From a virus: DNA of 61,394 nt. The notes below the pieces were generated by a model. It did not search any database. It was given only the letters and a program-made list of their open reading frames with translations, and was not told the origin of the DNA. The DNA lies in IMG/VR virus record IMGVR_UViG_3300021139_000014, positions 1-61,394 of that record; one strand, given 5' to 3'. The translations under genes were made by a program, and so were the position numbers. Positions 7,273-15,143 of this stretch are shown piece by piece (position 1 is the first letter of the stretch; each line of letters begins with the position of its first letter).

Positions 7273-7830
7273 ATGAGTATTATTAAAATTCAAGAGGAGT
7301 TACACGCTCCCAAAAATCAACGCAACAACTTTGGCAACTACAACTATCGTAGTGCTGAGGATATTATCGAGGCAGTAAAGCCTATTGCCCACAAGTACGG
7401 ATACTATTTAAAAATCTCTGATGAGATTGTTGAGGTAGGTGGTCGTATCTATGTAAGAGCTATGGCTGTATTGGCTACAGAGGATGGCAAGAAAGAGTAC
7501 ATATCAATGGGATGGGCTAGAGAAGAAGAAACAAAGAAGGGAATGGATGCCTCGCAGATTACAGGTGCTGCTTCATCCTACGCTCGTAAGTATGCCTTGA
7601 ATGGCTTATTGGCTATTGATGACACAAAGGATTCTGATGCCACTAATACCCATGATAAGGCAGATGCTCCAATACAAGCTCAAGTAGATAATGACCTGCC
7701 ATGGTTAGAAGAGAAGTCTGAATCATTTGAGAAGGTTAAGAAGGCTATCCAAGATGGCAAGGCAACCTTAGCTGATGCAAGAAAGAAATTCAAAATCAGT
7801 AAGAAGGTATCCGAATTATTAATTAAATAA
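7273..7830 (+). CDS. ERF-type single-strand annealing protein
   Basis: A 185-aa recombinase of the ERF superfamily. The N-terminal 115 residues carry the typical pattern: the KNQRNNFGNYNYRSAEDI stretch (15-32), beta strands, then the QITGAASSYARKYALNGLL motif (95-113). The C-terminal 60 residues are a charged tail with a small helical domain, where these proteins often contact partners. ERF proteins anneal complementary single strands during phage recombination. The next large gene is the matching exonuclease, as in lambda Red-type pairs. A 9-bp hairpin separates them. Confidence 0.85.
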   Translation: MSIIKIQEELHAPKNQRNNFGNYNYRSAEDIIEAVKPIAHKYGYYLKISDEIVEVGGRIYVRAMAVLATEDGKKEYISMGWAREEETKKGMDASQITGAASSYARKYALNGLLAIDDTKDSDATNTHDKADAPIQAQVDNDLPWLEEKSESFEKVKKAIQDGKATLADARKKFKISKKVSELLIK

Positions 7831-7837
7831 ACTTATA

Positions 7838-7896
7838 GCCCTCACCATAATATTATTAATTATTAACAGGGGTATTAGCGATTATAAGGTGGGGGC
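7838..7896 (+). terminator. Hairpin between recombinase and exonuclease genes
   Basis: GCCCTCACC (7838-7846) pairs with GGTGGGGGC (7888-7896), 9 bp with one G-T, extended by ATAAT/ATTAT. A weak ATTTT follows. It could be a partial terminator setting the recombinase:exonuclease ratio, or an mRNA-stabilising structure. Confidence 0.5.
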
Positions 7897-7913
7897 ATTT
7901 TAAAACAAACAAC

Positions 7914-8687
7914 ATGATTACATTACAAGATTTAAACGAAAGACCATTAAGCTATAGCTCATTAAAACAATTTGCTATTAGCCCTAAGCATTTCATTAAC
8001 TACAGAAACAAACCAAAGGAAACAACAGCTGCATTAACCTACGGACAGGCATTACATTGTATGCTATTAGAGCCTAACGAATTTGACAATCAGTTTATTG
8101 TGTCTCCTAAGTTTGATTTAAGAACTACAATAGGCAAAGAGGGACACGCAAAGTTTCAAGAGCAATCAGTTGGCAAGACTGTGCTTGATGAGAAATTGCA
8201 TACTGAGTTATTTAATTTAGTAGAGCATGTAAAAGCTAACCCTGAGTGGGAGGTATTAATCAATGGAGCTGATAAGGAGGTAGAAGAAAGAACAGAGATA
8301 TACGGATTACCATTCGTAACTATCAAGGACATTGTAAAGGCTAATGGGGTAGTTGATGTTAAGTCAGTACAAAGTGGGCAGATAGATACCTTGATTAAGG
8401 ACTTCTATAACTATCAGTATCATTTACAAAGTGCTATCTATACTCAGAATGGAGAATCATTTGCGTTCTACATAATAGAAAAAGGAGAGCCATACTACAA
8501 TAGCTTGATTAATGTATCTGATGAGTTTATCAGCTATGGTAAGAAGGAGTTAGAGAGATTATGCTTAGCCTTTAACTATTGTTTAGAAAGACCTGAGTGC
8601 TTTGAAATGTCTTATGACTTCTGGTACAAATTTAATGGCATCAAACCTGTTATATCACTACCTTATTGGGTAAAAAATAATGACTAA
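7914..8687 (+). CDS. PD-(D/E)XK exonuclease, RecE/YqaJ-like
   Basis: A 257-aa nuclease. The N-terminus (LSYSSLKQFAISPKHFINY, then ALTYGQALHCMLLEP) is the usual opening of phage exonucleases in this group. The catalytic region is IKDIVKANGVVDVKSVQ (about 137-153), giving Asp139 and the D-x-K pair Asp148/Lys150, followed by the helix YQYHLQSAIY (168-176) with the conserved Gln. Such enzymes degrade one strand of double-stranded ends to feed the annealing protein, here the ERF protein just upstream. The next gene overlaps its stop as TAATGA. Confidence 0.8.
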   Translation: MITLQDLNERPLSYSSLKQFAISPKHFINYRNKPKETTAALTYGQALHCMLLEPNEFDNQFIVSPKFDLRTTIGKEGHAKFQEQSVGKTVLDEKLHTELFNLVEHVKANPEWEVLINGADKEVEERTEIYGLPFVTIKDIVKANGVVDVKSVQSGQIDTLIKDFYNYQYHLQSAIYTQNGESFAFYIIEKGEPYYNSLINVSDEFISYGKKELERLCLAFNYCLERPECFEMSYDFWYKFNGIKPVISLPYWVKNND

Positions 8688-8911
8688 TGAAAACAGCAGT
8701 AGCTTGGGTATTTGAAAGATTAAAAGATACCTATAATAATGAGGGTAAAATAGATTTAAAAGATTTAGAGTTATACGAAACATTAGCAGTTAATAAAGAA
8801 CGTATACAAATTATAGAATCTTGGCTTGATGGTAGACAAGATGGTTATCAACAAATTAATATTGAGTACGGTAAAGAATATTACAACGAAAAGTATAACA
8901 AAAACAAATAA
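8687..8911 (+). CDS. Hypothetical protein, 74 aa
   Basis: A charged protein (TAVAWVFERLKDTYNNEGKI ...) overlapping the exonuclease stop. The C-terminus is Tyr/Asn/Lys-rich. Many phages have a similarly placed small gene after the exonuclease. Function unknown. Confidence 0.5.
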   Translation: MKTAVAWVFERLKDTYNNEGKIDLKDLELYETLAVNKERIQIIESWLDGRQDGYQQINIEYGKEYYNEKYNKNK

Positions 8912-8914
8912 CTA

Positions 8915-8926
8915 TATATTTGCATT
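8915..8926 (+). promoter_or_regulatory. TATATTTG promoter element immediately before HNH gene
   Basis: TATATTTG at 8915-8922 matches the Bacteroidota -7 box TAnnTTTG. Only CATT separates it from ATG 8927, so the transcript would start at or next to the start codon. No good TTG box is visible upstream. Confidence 0.55.
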
Positions 8927-9409
8927 ATGGTTAATTATAGACAAATATGGATTAAAAAATATGGGAAAATACCCATTGATAATAATGGTAGAAGTTATGA
9001 AATTCACCATATTGATGGGAATAGGAAAAATAATTTAATTGAAAATTTAGTATGTATTAGTATTGATGAACATTATCAAATTCATTTAAAAAAAGGTCAA
9101 ATACATGCTGCTAATTTAATTGCAAATAGAATGAATAAACCTTTGTTAATTGGCCACCATTGCACAGATGATGTAAAAAATAAAATAAGTAATTCAAAAA
9201 AGGGAAAACCAAAATCTGAAATACATAAGCAAAAAATGAGTGAGGCTAAGAAAGGAAAAATATTTACCAGTGAACACAAAAAAAATTTAAAAAAGACAAA
9301 GGAATTATTGACTTGTCCTATTTGTGGTAAAACGGGGGGTTCAAATGCTATTAAAAGATTTCATTTTGATAACTGTGGCAAACCATATATTTTTAAACGT
9401 AACAAATAA
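8927..9409 (+). CDS. HNH homing endonuclease with NUMOD3
   Basis: A 160-aa free-standing homing endonuclease. HHIDG at 27-31, followed by NLIENLVCISIDEHYQIH (36-53), is the HNH core. NUMOD3-type repeats follow (KISNSKKGKPKSEIHKQKM, then SEAKKGKIFTSEHKK) and a C-terminal CPIC...C zinc-binding patch. It has its own likely promoter and a Lys/Asn-rich codon profile unlike its neighbours, both typical of a mobile gene. It may cut an allele of a neighbouring gene lacking it. No intron is visible around it. Confidence 0.8.
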   Translation: MVNYRQIWIKKYGKIPIDNNGRSYEIHHIDGNRKNNLIENLVCISIDEHYQIHLKKGQIHAANLIANRMNKPLLIGHHCTDDVKNKISNSKKGKPKSEIHKQKMSEAKKGKIFTSEHKKNLKKTKELLTCPICGKTGGSNAIKRFHFDNCGKPYIFKRNK

Positions 9410-9412
9410 TCT

Positions 9413-9607
9413 ATGAAGATAAGAAAGCCAATAACCCTATGGGATAAAATTACCTACGCTATTGATGACCTAGAGTTTGATGAGCCAAAGGAATTAGAAA
9501 CCGATGCTCAGATAGTTGATAGGCTGATAGAGTTAGCCCATCATTATAGATTAGAATGCAAGAACCTAGAGGCTCAATTAGATGATTTTAAATATTATAA
9601 TAAGTAA
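9413..9607 (+). CDS. Hypothetical protein, 64 aa
   Basis: An acidic helical protein (ITYAIDDLEFDEPKELETDA) with a coiled-coil-like C-terminus. It follows the homing endonuclease by 3 bases. Function unknown. Confidence 0.45.
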   Translation: MKIRKPITLWDKITYAIDDLEFDEPKELETDAQIVDRLIELAHHYRLECKNLEAQLDDFKYYNK

Positions 9608-9609
9608 AT

Positions 9610-9687
9610 ATGGGCGGAATATCTTTAATAATATTATTAATATTAGCAATTATTATGTCACTACAAAGTGATGAATATAGAAAATAA
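9610..9687 (+). CDS. Putative 25-aa membrane peptide
   Basis: ATG 9610 opens a 25-codon frame that is nearly all hydrophobic (MGGISLIILLILAIIMSL) with a charged tail QSDEYRK. It would be a single-span membrane microprotein. It packs exactly between its neighbours. Confidence 0.4.
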   Translation: MGGISLIILLILAIIMSLQSDEYRK

Positions 9688-9693
9688 AAACAA

Positions 9694-10122
9694 ATGAAAA
9701 AGCCAATACACAAATACAATGGAGGAGCAGGAGCTACCCTTTGCCATCATTGCAAGGTAATTATAACAACAGGATTAACTGAGGATATATATTGCAAGGA
9801 TTGCGCAGACAACAAGGTAACCTACCTAAACAGATACAGAGACAAAATAATCTTTGAGCATATCGGAGATACTGTTACGATGACAGGTGGCAGTTGGTTT
9901 AGATTTAGTTATGATGATAATAACAACACCACAATGGTAGACCCATCAGGAGGCCCTTACATTTCACTTGGAGATAACCTAGCAGACTTTTGGCCTAGAG
10001 GTAAATACCAAGACCTAATCATTGAATCAATATCATTAGATAGCAGCAAGGACGCAGCAGTAGTAACATTTAAAATTAAACAAGATGAAAATAGAGTACA
10101 CCCTGAAGGAAGTGAGGCCTAA
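9694..10122 (+). CDS. Zinc-finger protein, 142 aa
   Basis: An N-terminal C-x2-C ... C-x2-C zinc ribbon (LCHHCK at about 17-22, YCKDCA at 33-38) precedes a beta-rich domain of about 100 residues. The zinc ribbon suggests nucleic-acid or protein binding. Its last 38 bases overlap the next gene in another frame. Confidence 0.55.
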   Translation: MKKPIHKYNGGAGATLCHHCKVIITTGLTEDIYCKDCADNKVTYLNRYRDKIIFEHIGDTVTMTGGSWFRFSYDDNNNTTMVDPSGGPYISLGDNLADFWPRGKYQDLIIESISLDSSKDAAVVTFKIKQDENRVHPEGSEA

Positions 10123-10738
10123 TATATTTGCTGTTATTGTACCTAATCAATACGATAGAGCTATGCTATTCTGTAGGGCACAAGAGTTCTATGAATCAGA
10201 TAGTGATTTATTTAAGGAGCAAGACTTTAATATATGGGAATACATGAGATGGTATTCAGCTAAGAACAAGGGAGTATTTACATATACTAAAGACTGGGAT
10301 GGATTTAATCTTCCATTCAAGGTGGCACTTAATTGTACATTAGGAGCGCAATGCGAATCACCATACGACATAGCAATGCAAGATATATTAGACCAAATAC
10401 TTCTTACTGATAATCCCGCTGATGCATATATCATAGGAACTAAAGCAAACAAAGGTCAAACATTTAAGCATGAGATTTGCCATGCTTTATACTATACTAA
10501 TAGCGAGTATAAATTATTAGCTGATGAGATAACTAAATCTATTGATTGGCAAGATTATTTAATATTTGAAGATAACTTATTAAGTCTTTGTTATAATGCA
10601 TCTGTAATCAATGATGAGATACAAGCCTATATGATGACAAACTATAAGGCTAAATACTTCAGCAAAGGAGTTGACATAGATACACTAAATGAATTACATA
10701 ACAAATACAAAGAACAATTAAATAGATTTTTGAAATGA
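10085..10738 (+). CDS. Putative zinc metallopeptidase (HExxH)
   Basis: A 217-aa protein with HEICH at 129-133 inside TFKHEICHALYYTNSEY, the gluzincin-type zinc motif. Glu residues in the following helices (for example INDEIQAYMM near 175) could give the third ligand. No signal peptide is present, so it acts in the cytoplasm. It sits between a zinc-finger gene and the DnaA-like gene, in the replication module. Substrate unknown. A second, unrelated HExxH protein lies at 17101-17412. Confidence 0.6.
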   Translation: MKIEYTLKEVRPNIFAVIVPNQYDRAMLFCRAQEFYESDSDLFKEQDFNIWEYMRWYSAKNKGVFTYTKDWDGFNLPFKVALNCTLGAQCESPYDIAMQDILDQILLTDNPADAYIIGTKANKGQTFKHEICHALYYTNSEYKLLADEITKSIDWQDYLIFEDNLLSLCYNASVINDEIQAYMMTNYKAKYFSKGVDIDTLNELHNKYKEQLNRFLK

Positions 10739-11244
10739 CAAGAGACGAGGTAATAAAAAACATAAACAAGGTGCAGAAGTTATCCAAGAGCGCAAAGGAT
10801 GCTATCAATGAAATCAAGAAGCTAGCCATGGATGAGGTGTACCATTTAGATAAGCACACAAGGCAGACAATAAAAGACCTTAAGATGGAGTACAACTCTA
10901 CCAAGACGCTTGTAACAAAGCAAAGAGTTAACCATGATAAAATAATAGAGGTTGTCAAACATCACTTTGGGGTAGACTTTACTAGAAAGACTAGAAAGTT
11001 CGAATACAAGGAGGCAAGGCAAGTAGCCTGTTATTTGTTCAGAAAATTTACAGGTCTGAGTCTAGGAGACATTGCCTCATATGTTGGATTAGGAGACCAC
11101 ACTACCGTTATTCATGCTATTAAAAAAGTAGAGGATAATATGTACATAGACTCTACATATAAGGATATAATAATTGAACTTGAAAATATTTTAAAGGCTA
11201 CCATAAAGACAAAAAATGATAACAATATTCGAGAAGTTCTCTAG
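10735..11244 (+). CDS. DnaA domain IV-like DNA-binding protein
   Basis: A 169-aa protein with a helical, coiled-coil-like N-terminus (1-65) and a C-terminal DnaA domain IV. The signature is IASYVGLGDHTTVIHAIKKV (113-132), preceded by a basic helix and ARQVACYLFRKFTGLSL (94-110). It lacks the AAA+ ATPase of full DnaA, so it probably binds DnaA-box-like sites without ATP-driven opening. It could bring the adjacent PrimPol-helicase to an origin, or compete with host DnaA. Its ATG overlaps the previous stop (ATGA), and it overlaps the next gene by 29 bases. Confidence 0.75.
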   Translation: MTRDEVIKNINKVQKLSKSAKDAINEIKKLAMDEVYHLDKHTRQTIKDLKMEYNSTKTLVTKQRVNHDKIIEVVKHHFGVDFTRKTRKFEYKEARQVACYLFRKFTGLSLGDIASYVGLGDHTTVIHAIKKVEDNMYIDSTYKDIIIELENILKATIKTKNDNNIREVL

Positions 11245-13060
11245 CATAGGGAAACCATACAAAACAAGTGTCGCCTCTGTATTTAATGCCATTAAAAATG
11301 GAAAGGTAAAGGAGCAGATAGAACTCATTAGAACAGAGACTGACCAAGAGGTAATCAGCAAACTAAAACTAGAGCTTCCTTCTGTACTTTATGCTGGCGT
11401 ATTTGATATACCTATTAAAAAAACTAGGGCAGATGGTAGCATCTACGAATCTTATCGTAATGATAAATCATTGTCAATACATTCTAAGCTGATACCTTTT
11501 GATGTTGATGACCTTGATGACATACCAAAGTTTAAAGAGGACGCCAAGAGAGACCCATACATTTATGCCCTATGGACATCCCCATCAGGAACAGGGGTAC
11601 ACGGACTAATCAAGATAGCTGATGGCAATAAGCACGAGGAACATTACAACGCCTTACTTAAACGCTATCCTGTATTTGACCCAACGGCTCGTAACCCATC
11701 AAGGATTTTGTTTATGTCTTACGACCCTGACATCTACATAAATGATGATAGTAAAGTTTTCTTTGAGGTCATAGAGAATGTACGCAACGAAGGAATGCTG
11801 ATGACTGGCGTTAGTACCGACTATTCTAAGCTGAATATAGCCTCAAAAATGATTCAAAAGGCTGAGATAGGGCAGAGACATCACTCGGTAATTAAAGCCT
11901 CTTATTTGGTCGGAGGTTGGATTTCTGGAGGCCTTGTAGAAGAAGGTATAGCTAAAAGAGTATTAGAATTTGAGGTGCTGAAGAAATTCGGCCCACAAGA
12001 GGCTGAGATAGAGTATCAGGCAGTAGAAGATGGCGTAAAAGCAGGTCAGTATATGCCTATTAATGAACTTGCTACCTACGAAAGAAAGGCTATAGAGGAG
12101 ATGGGGCTGATAGATGAGGAGTTATCTTTCTTGGTTAAGAATGAGGTTGATGAGGAGTATATCAGAAGATATAGAGCAGGCCTTATACCAATGGGGCTAC
12201 CTTTTGGATACGATGACATGGATAAGTATTTGCTTTTAAAAGAAGGAGAGTTTTATGCCTTGCTTTCTCACGCTCACACGGGTAAGACGGCATTAACATT
12301 TTGGCTGATATTCTTATCTTCCTTTAAGTATGATTGGGGTTGGGTTGTTTATACAGGGGAGAATAGAACTGCCTCAGTTAAGATGAGAATGGTAGAACAT
12401 TACATTGGTAAAAAGATTAAGGATTGTTCTGAATCTGAATTTCAGGAAGCCTTAAAGTGGGTTAATGAAAGAATGTTCTTTATCAATAATGATACAATGT
12501 ATTCCTACGATGACCTACTTAAATATACAGAGAAGGTATCTAAGTTTCACTCTATTAAGGGATTGTTTATTGACCCCATTAATGCTCTAAAGGTTAAAGG
12601 AAATAATAAGTACGACCACGACATGGAGATGTATACTGATATGCTTTTGTTTACCAAGAGAACTAATATTTCTATATTTGTAGCCCTTCATACTAGAAGC
12701 CAATCTCAAAGGGAAAGGGACAAGGATGGTAATCAGTTGATACCATTCCCTGCTGATGCAGATGGTGGCGCAATCCTCTACAACAAGGTTGACATATTCG
12801 CGACTATGAATAGAAATATTCAAGACCCTCAGACATGGATGATAACCGAAATCTATGTAAACAAAATGCGTAACAAAGATACAGGAGGTAACACAACACC
12901 AAGAGGTGACATGATTAGACTTGTAATGAAAAATGGCATAGAGTTTACTGATATCAATGGTTGGTTACCAATTAAAAGAAAAGGAGTTACTGATTTTATA
13001 AATTATACCCAGGCTACCTTGGATGATATTATTAATGATATTGATTCTACACCATTTTAA
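11216..13060 (+). CDS. PrimPol-type primase fused to RecA-like helicase
   Basis: A 614-aa replication protein. Residues 1-190 resemble the VirE_N/BT4734-like part of archaeo-eukaryotic primases: the D-x-D pair in IPFDVDDLD (94-101) and SPSGTGVHGLIKI (122-134) with the catalytic-type S-x-H pattern. Residues 320-600 form a RecA/DnaB-like ATPase: Walker A SHAHTGKT (351-358), Walker B GLFIDPINAL (449-458), and a downstream VALHTRSQSQRERD stretch. It probably both primes and unwinds. There is no phage DNA polymerase in the window, so host polymerase must extend. Confidence 0.75.
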   Translation: MITIFEKFSSIGKPYKTSVASVFNAIKNGKVKEQIELIRTETDQEVISKLKLELPSVLYAGVFDIPIKKTRADGSIYESYRNDKSLSIHSKLIPFDVDDLDDIPKFKEDAKRDPYIYALWTSPSGTGVHGLIKIADGNKHEEHYNALLKRYPVFDPTARNPSRILFMSYDPDIYINDDSKVFFEVIENVRNEGMLMTGVSTDYSKLNIASKMIQKAEIGQRHHSVIKASYLVGGWISGGLVEEGIAKRVLEFEVLKKFGPQEAEIEYQAVEDGVKAGQYMPINELATYERKAIEEMGLIDEELSFLVKNEVDEEYIRRYRAGLIPMGLPFGYDDMDKYLLLKEGEFYALLSHAHTGKTALTFWLIFLSSFKYDWGWVVYTGENRTASVKMRMVEHYIGKKIKDCSESEFQEALKWVNERMFFINNDTMYSYDDLLKYTEKVSKFHSIKGLFIDPINALKVKGNNKYDHDMEMYTDMLLFTKRTNISIFVALHTRSQSQRERDKDGNQLIPFPADADGGAILYNKVDIFATMNRNIQDPQTWMITEIYVNKMRNKDTGGNTTPRGDMIRLVMKNGIEFTDINGWLPIKRKGVTDFINYTQATLDDIINDIDSTPF

Positions 13061-13100
13061 AAAATATAATCAAAAACATTATACTAACAAAGTAAATAGT

Positions 13101-13112
13101 TAGTTTTGCAGT
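13101..13112 (+). promoter_or_regulatory. TAGTTTTG promoter element immediately before start
   Basis: TAGTTTTG at 13101-13108 fits TAnnTTTG and is separated from ATG 13113 only by CAGT. The spacing equals that before the HNH and TerL genes, implying a leaderless or near-leaderless transcript. Confidence 0.5.
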
Positions 13113-13355
13113 ATGGAGAAAAACAATTTTAGTATTGCACTTTATGACATGTCAATACTTGATGTAAAAGAAAGAAGAGAAAAAAGAATTGTATATGAAT
13201 CCGTTAAAAAAGCCTCAGCTAAATTAGGAGTTAGTGAAAATGTTTTAAAAAGAGCCTCATCAAACAAAGATAGATTATACATAAAAGCCTTAAATGGAGA
13301 ATACGCAATAAGACACATAAACACAAAAAGCAATGGACGAAATACTAAGCCTTGA
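13113..13355 (+). CDS. Hypothetical protein with NUMOD-like helix motif
   Basis: An 80-aa basic protein. RIVYESVKKASAKLGVSENVLKRAS resembles the short helix-turn-helix modules (NUMOD1-like) found in homing endonucleases, but no nuclease domain is present. It may be a remnant of a homing gene or a small DNA-binding protein. Its end overlaps the next gene. Confidence 0.45.
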   Translation: MEKNNFSIALYDMSILDVKERREKRIVYESVKKASAKLGVSENVLKRASSNKDRLYIKALNGEYAIRHINTKSNGRNTKP

Positions 13356-13545
13356 TTACTATTACAAAGATTTTTCAATCAAAGCACTAAACAAAACACT
13401 TACATTTAAAGAGGCTAGCGAGCTGCTAGGCATTTCCGAAAAAACATTGTATAGATGGAGAGTACAATACAACATTATTCAAGACCCTAAAACAAAAAAA
13501 TATGGAGAATCTATTCAAAGAGCAAGAGTTGCAGAAAAAGTTTGA
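13333..13545 (+). CDS. Helix-turn-helix protein, 70 aa
   Basis: Residues about 22-50 (LTFKEASELLGISEKTLYRWRVQYNII) form a MerR/excisionase-like or terminase-type HTH. Small HTH proteins next to terminase genes can be transcription factors or part of the packaging machinery. It overlaps both neighbours, so the three genes are coupled. Confidence 0.6.
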   Translation: MDEILSLDYYYKDFSIKALNKTLTFKEASELLGISEKTLYRWRVQYNIIQDPKTKKYGESIQRARVAEKV

Positions 13546-13900
13546 TGACACTAAAGTCATGATGGAATCAGTTAAGAAAGCTGTAGCCATGAAGGTAGAT
13601 TTAACAGAACCACAATCTGTTCTATTAAAATTAAATGCTATAGTAGATGTTCAATATCTTGCTGCTGAATGTAGAGCAAGATTCCAATATTTATTAGACA
13701 AGCATACTGTATCTAAGATACAAATAGTAGATAACTATCAAGGGAATGCTACTGAAAAGAAAGCTATACTGAACGCAGAGATTGCAGGGGTATCTTTCTA
13801 TGATACTTGGTGCGAGTATTTGCTGAAGGAATGTCATTATCAAATTGACATTCTTAGAACAGCCTTATCTTATTCTAAACAAGAGCAAAGAAGTATGTAA
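13502..13900 (+). CDS. Hypothetical coiled-coil protein, 132 aa
   Basis: A helical protein (MENLFKEQELQKKFDDTKVMM ...) with several cysteines in the second half. It overlaps the HTH gene before it by 44 bases. Placed in the DNA-processing region; no family recognised. Confidence 0.5.
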   Translation: MENLFKEQELQKKFDDTKVMMESVKKAVAMKVDLTEPQSVLLKLNAIVDVQYLAAECRARFQYLLDKHTVSKIQIVDNYQGNATEKKAILNAEIAGVSFYDTWCEYLLKECHYQIDILRTALSYSKQEQRSM

Positions 13901-13901
13901 T

Positions 13902-14063
13902 ATGAAGAAATGTACCAAATGTAAGGAAGAAAGAAAGTTAGAATATTTTAGCAGAAAAAAAAGCTGGAGTATCGGAAGAGTAAGCGTATGCAGATTCTGT
14001 CAATCAGATTATGAAAAAAAAAGAAGAGAACAAAAAAAATTAGATAACATCTATTCATTTTAA
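13902..14063 (+). CDS. Small zinc-ribbon protein, 53 aa
   Basis: ATG 13902 is chosen because it starts a compact C-x2-C ... C-x2-C protein: MKKCTKCKEERKLEYF then SVCRFCQSDYEKKRREQ. This matches the small zinc-finger proteins common in phages and at the N-terminus of HNH nucleases; the same fold opens the protein at 60358-60891. It may bind nucleic acid. Confidence 0.55.
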   Translation: MKKCTKCKEERKLEYFSRKKSWSIGRVSVCRFCQSDYEKKRREQKKLDNIYSF

Positions 14064-14080
14064 ACAAACACAAAACAGCT

Positions 14081-14335
14081 ATGGAAAAAGCACCAAAAAT
14101 TTACTGCGGTAGTGGTAAAACAAAAGGAGAAGGTTGGTTACAAGTAAGTGTAAACCCTGAAATCCTAAGTCAACATGTACAAGAGTACAATGGTAAGAAG
14201 TATGTTAAATTAAACATTAACATTGGTAAGGAAGACAAGTTCGGTAAGGATGTTCAAATCACTATTGACACCTGGAAACCTACACCAAAGTCAAACACAT
14301 CTACAGCAGTAGCAAATGATGACTTGCCATTTTAA
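14081..14335 (+). CDS. Small ssDNA-binding-like protein with DDLPF tail
   Basis: An 84-aa protein with a short beta-rich core (GEGWLQVSVNPEI, KKYVKLNINIG, DVQITIDTWKP) followed by a Ser/Thr/Ala-rich linker and the exact C-terminal tip NDDLPF. This ending imitates the SSB tail (DDDIPF), which recruits replication and repair partners. The core is small for an OB fold but plausible. It sits in the DNA-metabolism module. Confidence 0.6.
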   Translation: MEKAPKIYCGSGKTKGEGWLQVSVNPEILSQHVQEYNGKKYVKLNINIGKEDKFGKDVQITIDTWKPTPKSNTSTAVANDDLPF

Positions 14336-14358
14336 GGCCGTAAATTACTAACCACGGA

Positions 14359-14428
14359 TTCGGTGTAGCTCAAATTGGTAGAGCCCTTAATTTTAAGGAG
14401 TGTGTTCGTTCAAGTCGAACCACCGAAA
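14359..14428 (+). tRNA. Aberrant tRNA, shortened anticodon arm
   Basis: A clear tRNA frame: acceptor TTCGGTG (14359-14365) pairs with CACCGAA (14421-14427), D arm GCTC...TTGGTA...GAGC, T arm GTTCG-TTCAAGT-CGAAC (14404-14420). CCA is not encoded. Between the D and T arms there are only 19 bases instead of about 23. These contain the self-complementary CCTTAATTTTAAGG (14385-14398), which leaves a 4-6 nt loop in place of the standard 7. If the loop is read as ATTTTAA the anticodon would be TTT (Lys), but the stem is then poorly paired. It could be a decayed tRNA or a tRNA-like regulatory element. Confidence 0.65.
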
Positions 14429-14440
14429 CAAAATAATATT

Positions 14441-14794
14441 ATGAAACACTCAGGTTCATTTTCACACGACCTCAAATTTGGGGAAGAGTCAGAGGACTGG
14501 GTAAAATCTTTGTTCTCGGGCTCTTTCAAAGTGGAAGTAAAATCCGATAGAAGGGCCCTTGTAACAGGGAACATTTACATTGAGGTTTATTCAAGAAGTA
14601 AACCATCAGGAATAAGCACGACAGATGCTGACTATTGGGTATACAAAATAGAAGGTATAGATACTGCAATAGTAATACCTACATCAAGATTAAAAGAATT
14701 AGTTAAGACACATTACAAAGGATTATTTAAACACGGAGGAGACCACGATAGCTCTAGAGGAGTATTAATACCAATAAAAGAATTATTCAAATAA
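14441..14794 (+). CDS. PD-(D/E)XK-type nuclease
   Basis: I use ATG 14441, just after the tRNA; an upstream in-frame codon lies inside the tRNA. The 117-aa product has the E15 helix (FGEESEDWV), FKVEVKSDRRALVTGNIYIE (29-48) with an E-x-K motif, and SGISTTDADYWVYKI (56-70). This arrangement is common in phage restriction-like nucleases related to resolvases. It may trim or resolve replication intermediates before packaging; TerL is two genes downstream. Confidence 0.65.
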   Translation: MKHSGSFSHDLKFGEESEDWVKSLFSGSFKVEVKSDRRALVTGNIYIEVYSRSKPSGISTTDADYWVYKIEGIDTAIVIPTSRLKELVKTHYKGLFKHGGDHDSSRGVLIPIKELFK

Positions 14795-14796
14795 AC

Positions 14797-15138
14797 ATGG
14801 GAGCAAATTTAGTATCAGCAATACATCATTTAAGGATGTCAGAAGAACACTTTGAAGATTTTATAAGACAAAATCCAGAGTCAAGAGGAGAAAGATTATT
14901 CAAAACCTACATAGCAAAATTAAGATGGGTTATGAATGATATTCAAACCTATCCATATTTTAATCAAGATACAAGAGATTGTATTAAGGCTGAAATAGAA
15001 AGCGATATATTTGCTGTGCCGGCTATCAATGAGAAAGTATCCTTATTAAATCCTGAGCAAAGAGAAATGATTGAGGAAACAATAGATGCAATGCTTGCAG
15101 GAGAGGATGTTAAAATTGTTGATACCAAAGAGATATAA
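14797..15138 (+). CDS. Hypothetical protein, candidate small terminase
   Basis: A 113-aa helical protein (SAIHHLRMSEEHFEDFIRQ ... EQREMIEETIDAMLAGED) directly upstream of the large terminase gene. By position it may be the small terminase subunit or another packaging factor, but no clear HTH is visible. The TerL promoter element lies between the two genes. Confidence 0.45.
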   Translation: MGANLVSAIHHLRMSEEHFEDFIRQNPESRGERLFKTYIAKLRWVMNDIQTYPYFNQDTRDCIKAEIESDIFAVPAINEKVSLLNPEQREMIEETIDAMLAGEDVKIVDTKEI

Positions 15139-15143
15139 TTGAT

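Noticed and set aside
13845-13901. Earlier start for the small zinc-ribbon protein
   Set aside because: The extension overlaps the previous gene, while ATG 13902 begins exactly at the conserved Cys region.
14375-14440. Longer N-terminus of the nuclease gene
   Set aside because: The extra codons lie inside the tRNA-like gene; ATG 14441 has the usual A-rich leader.
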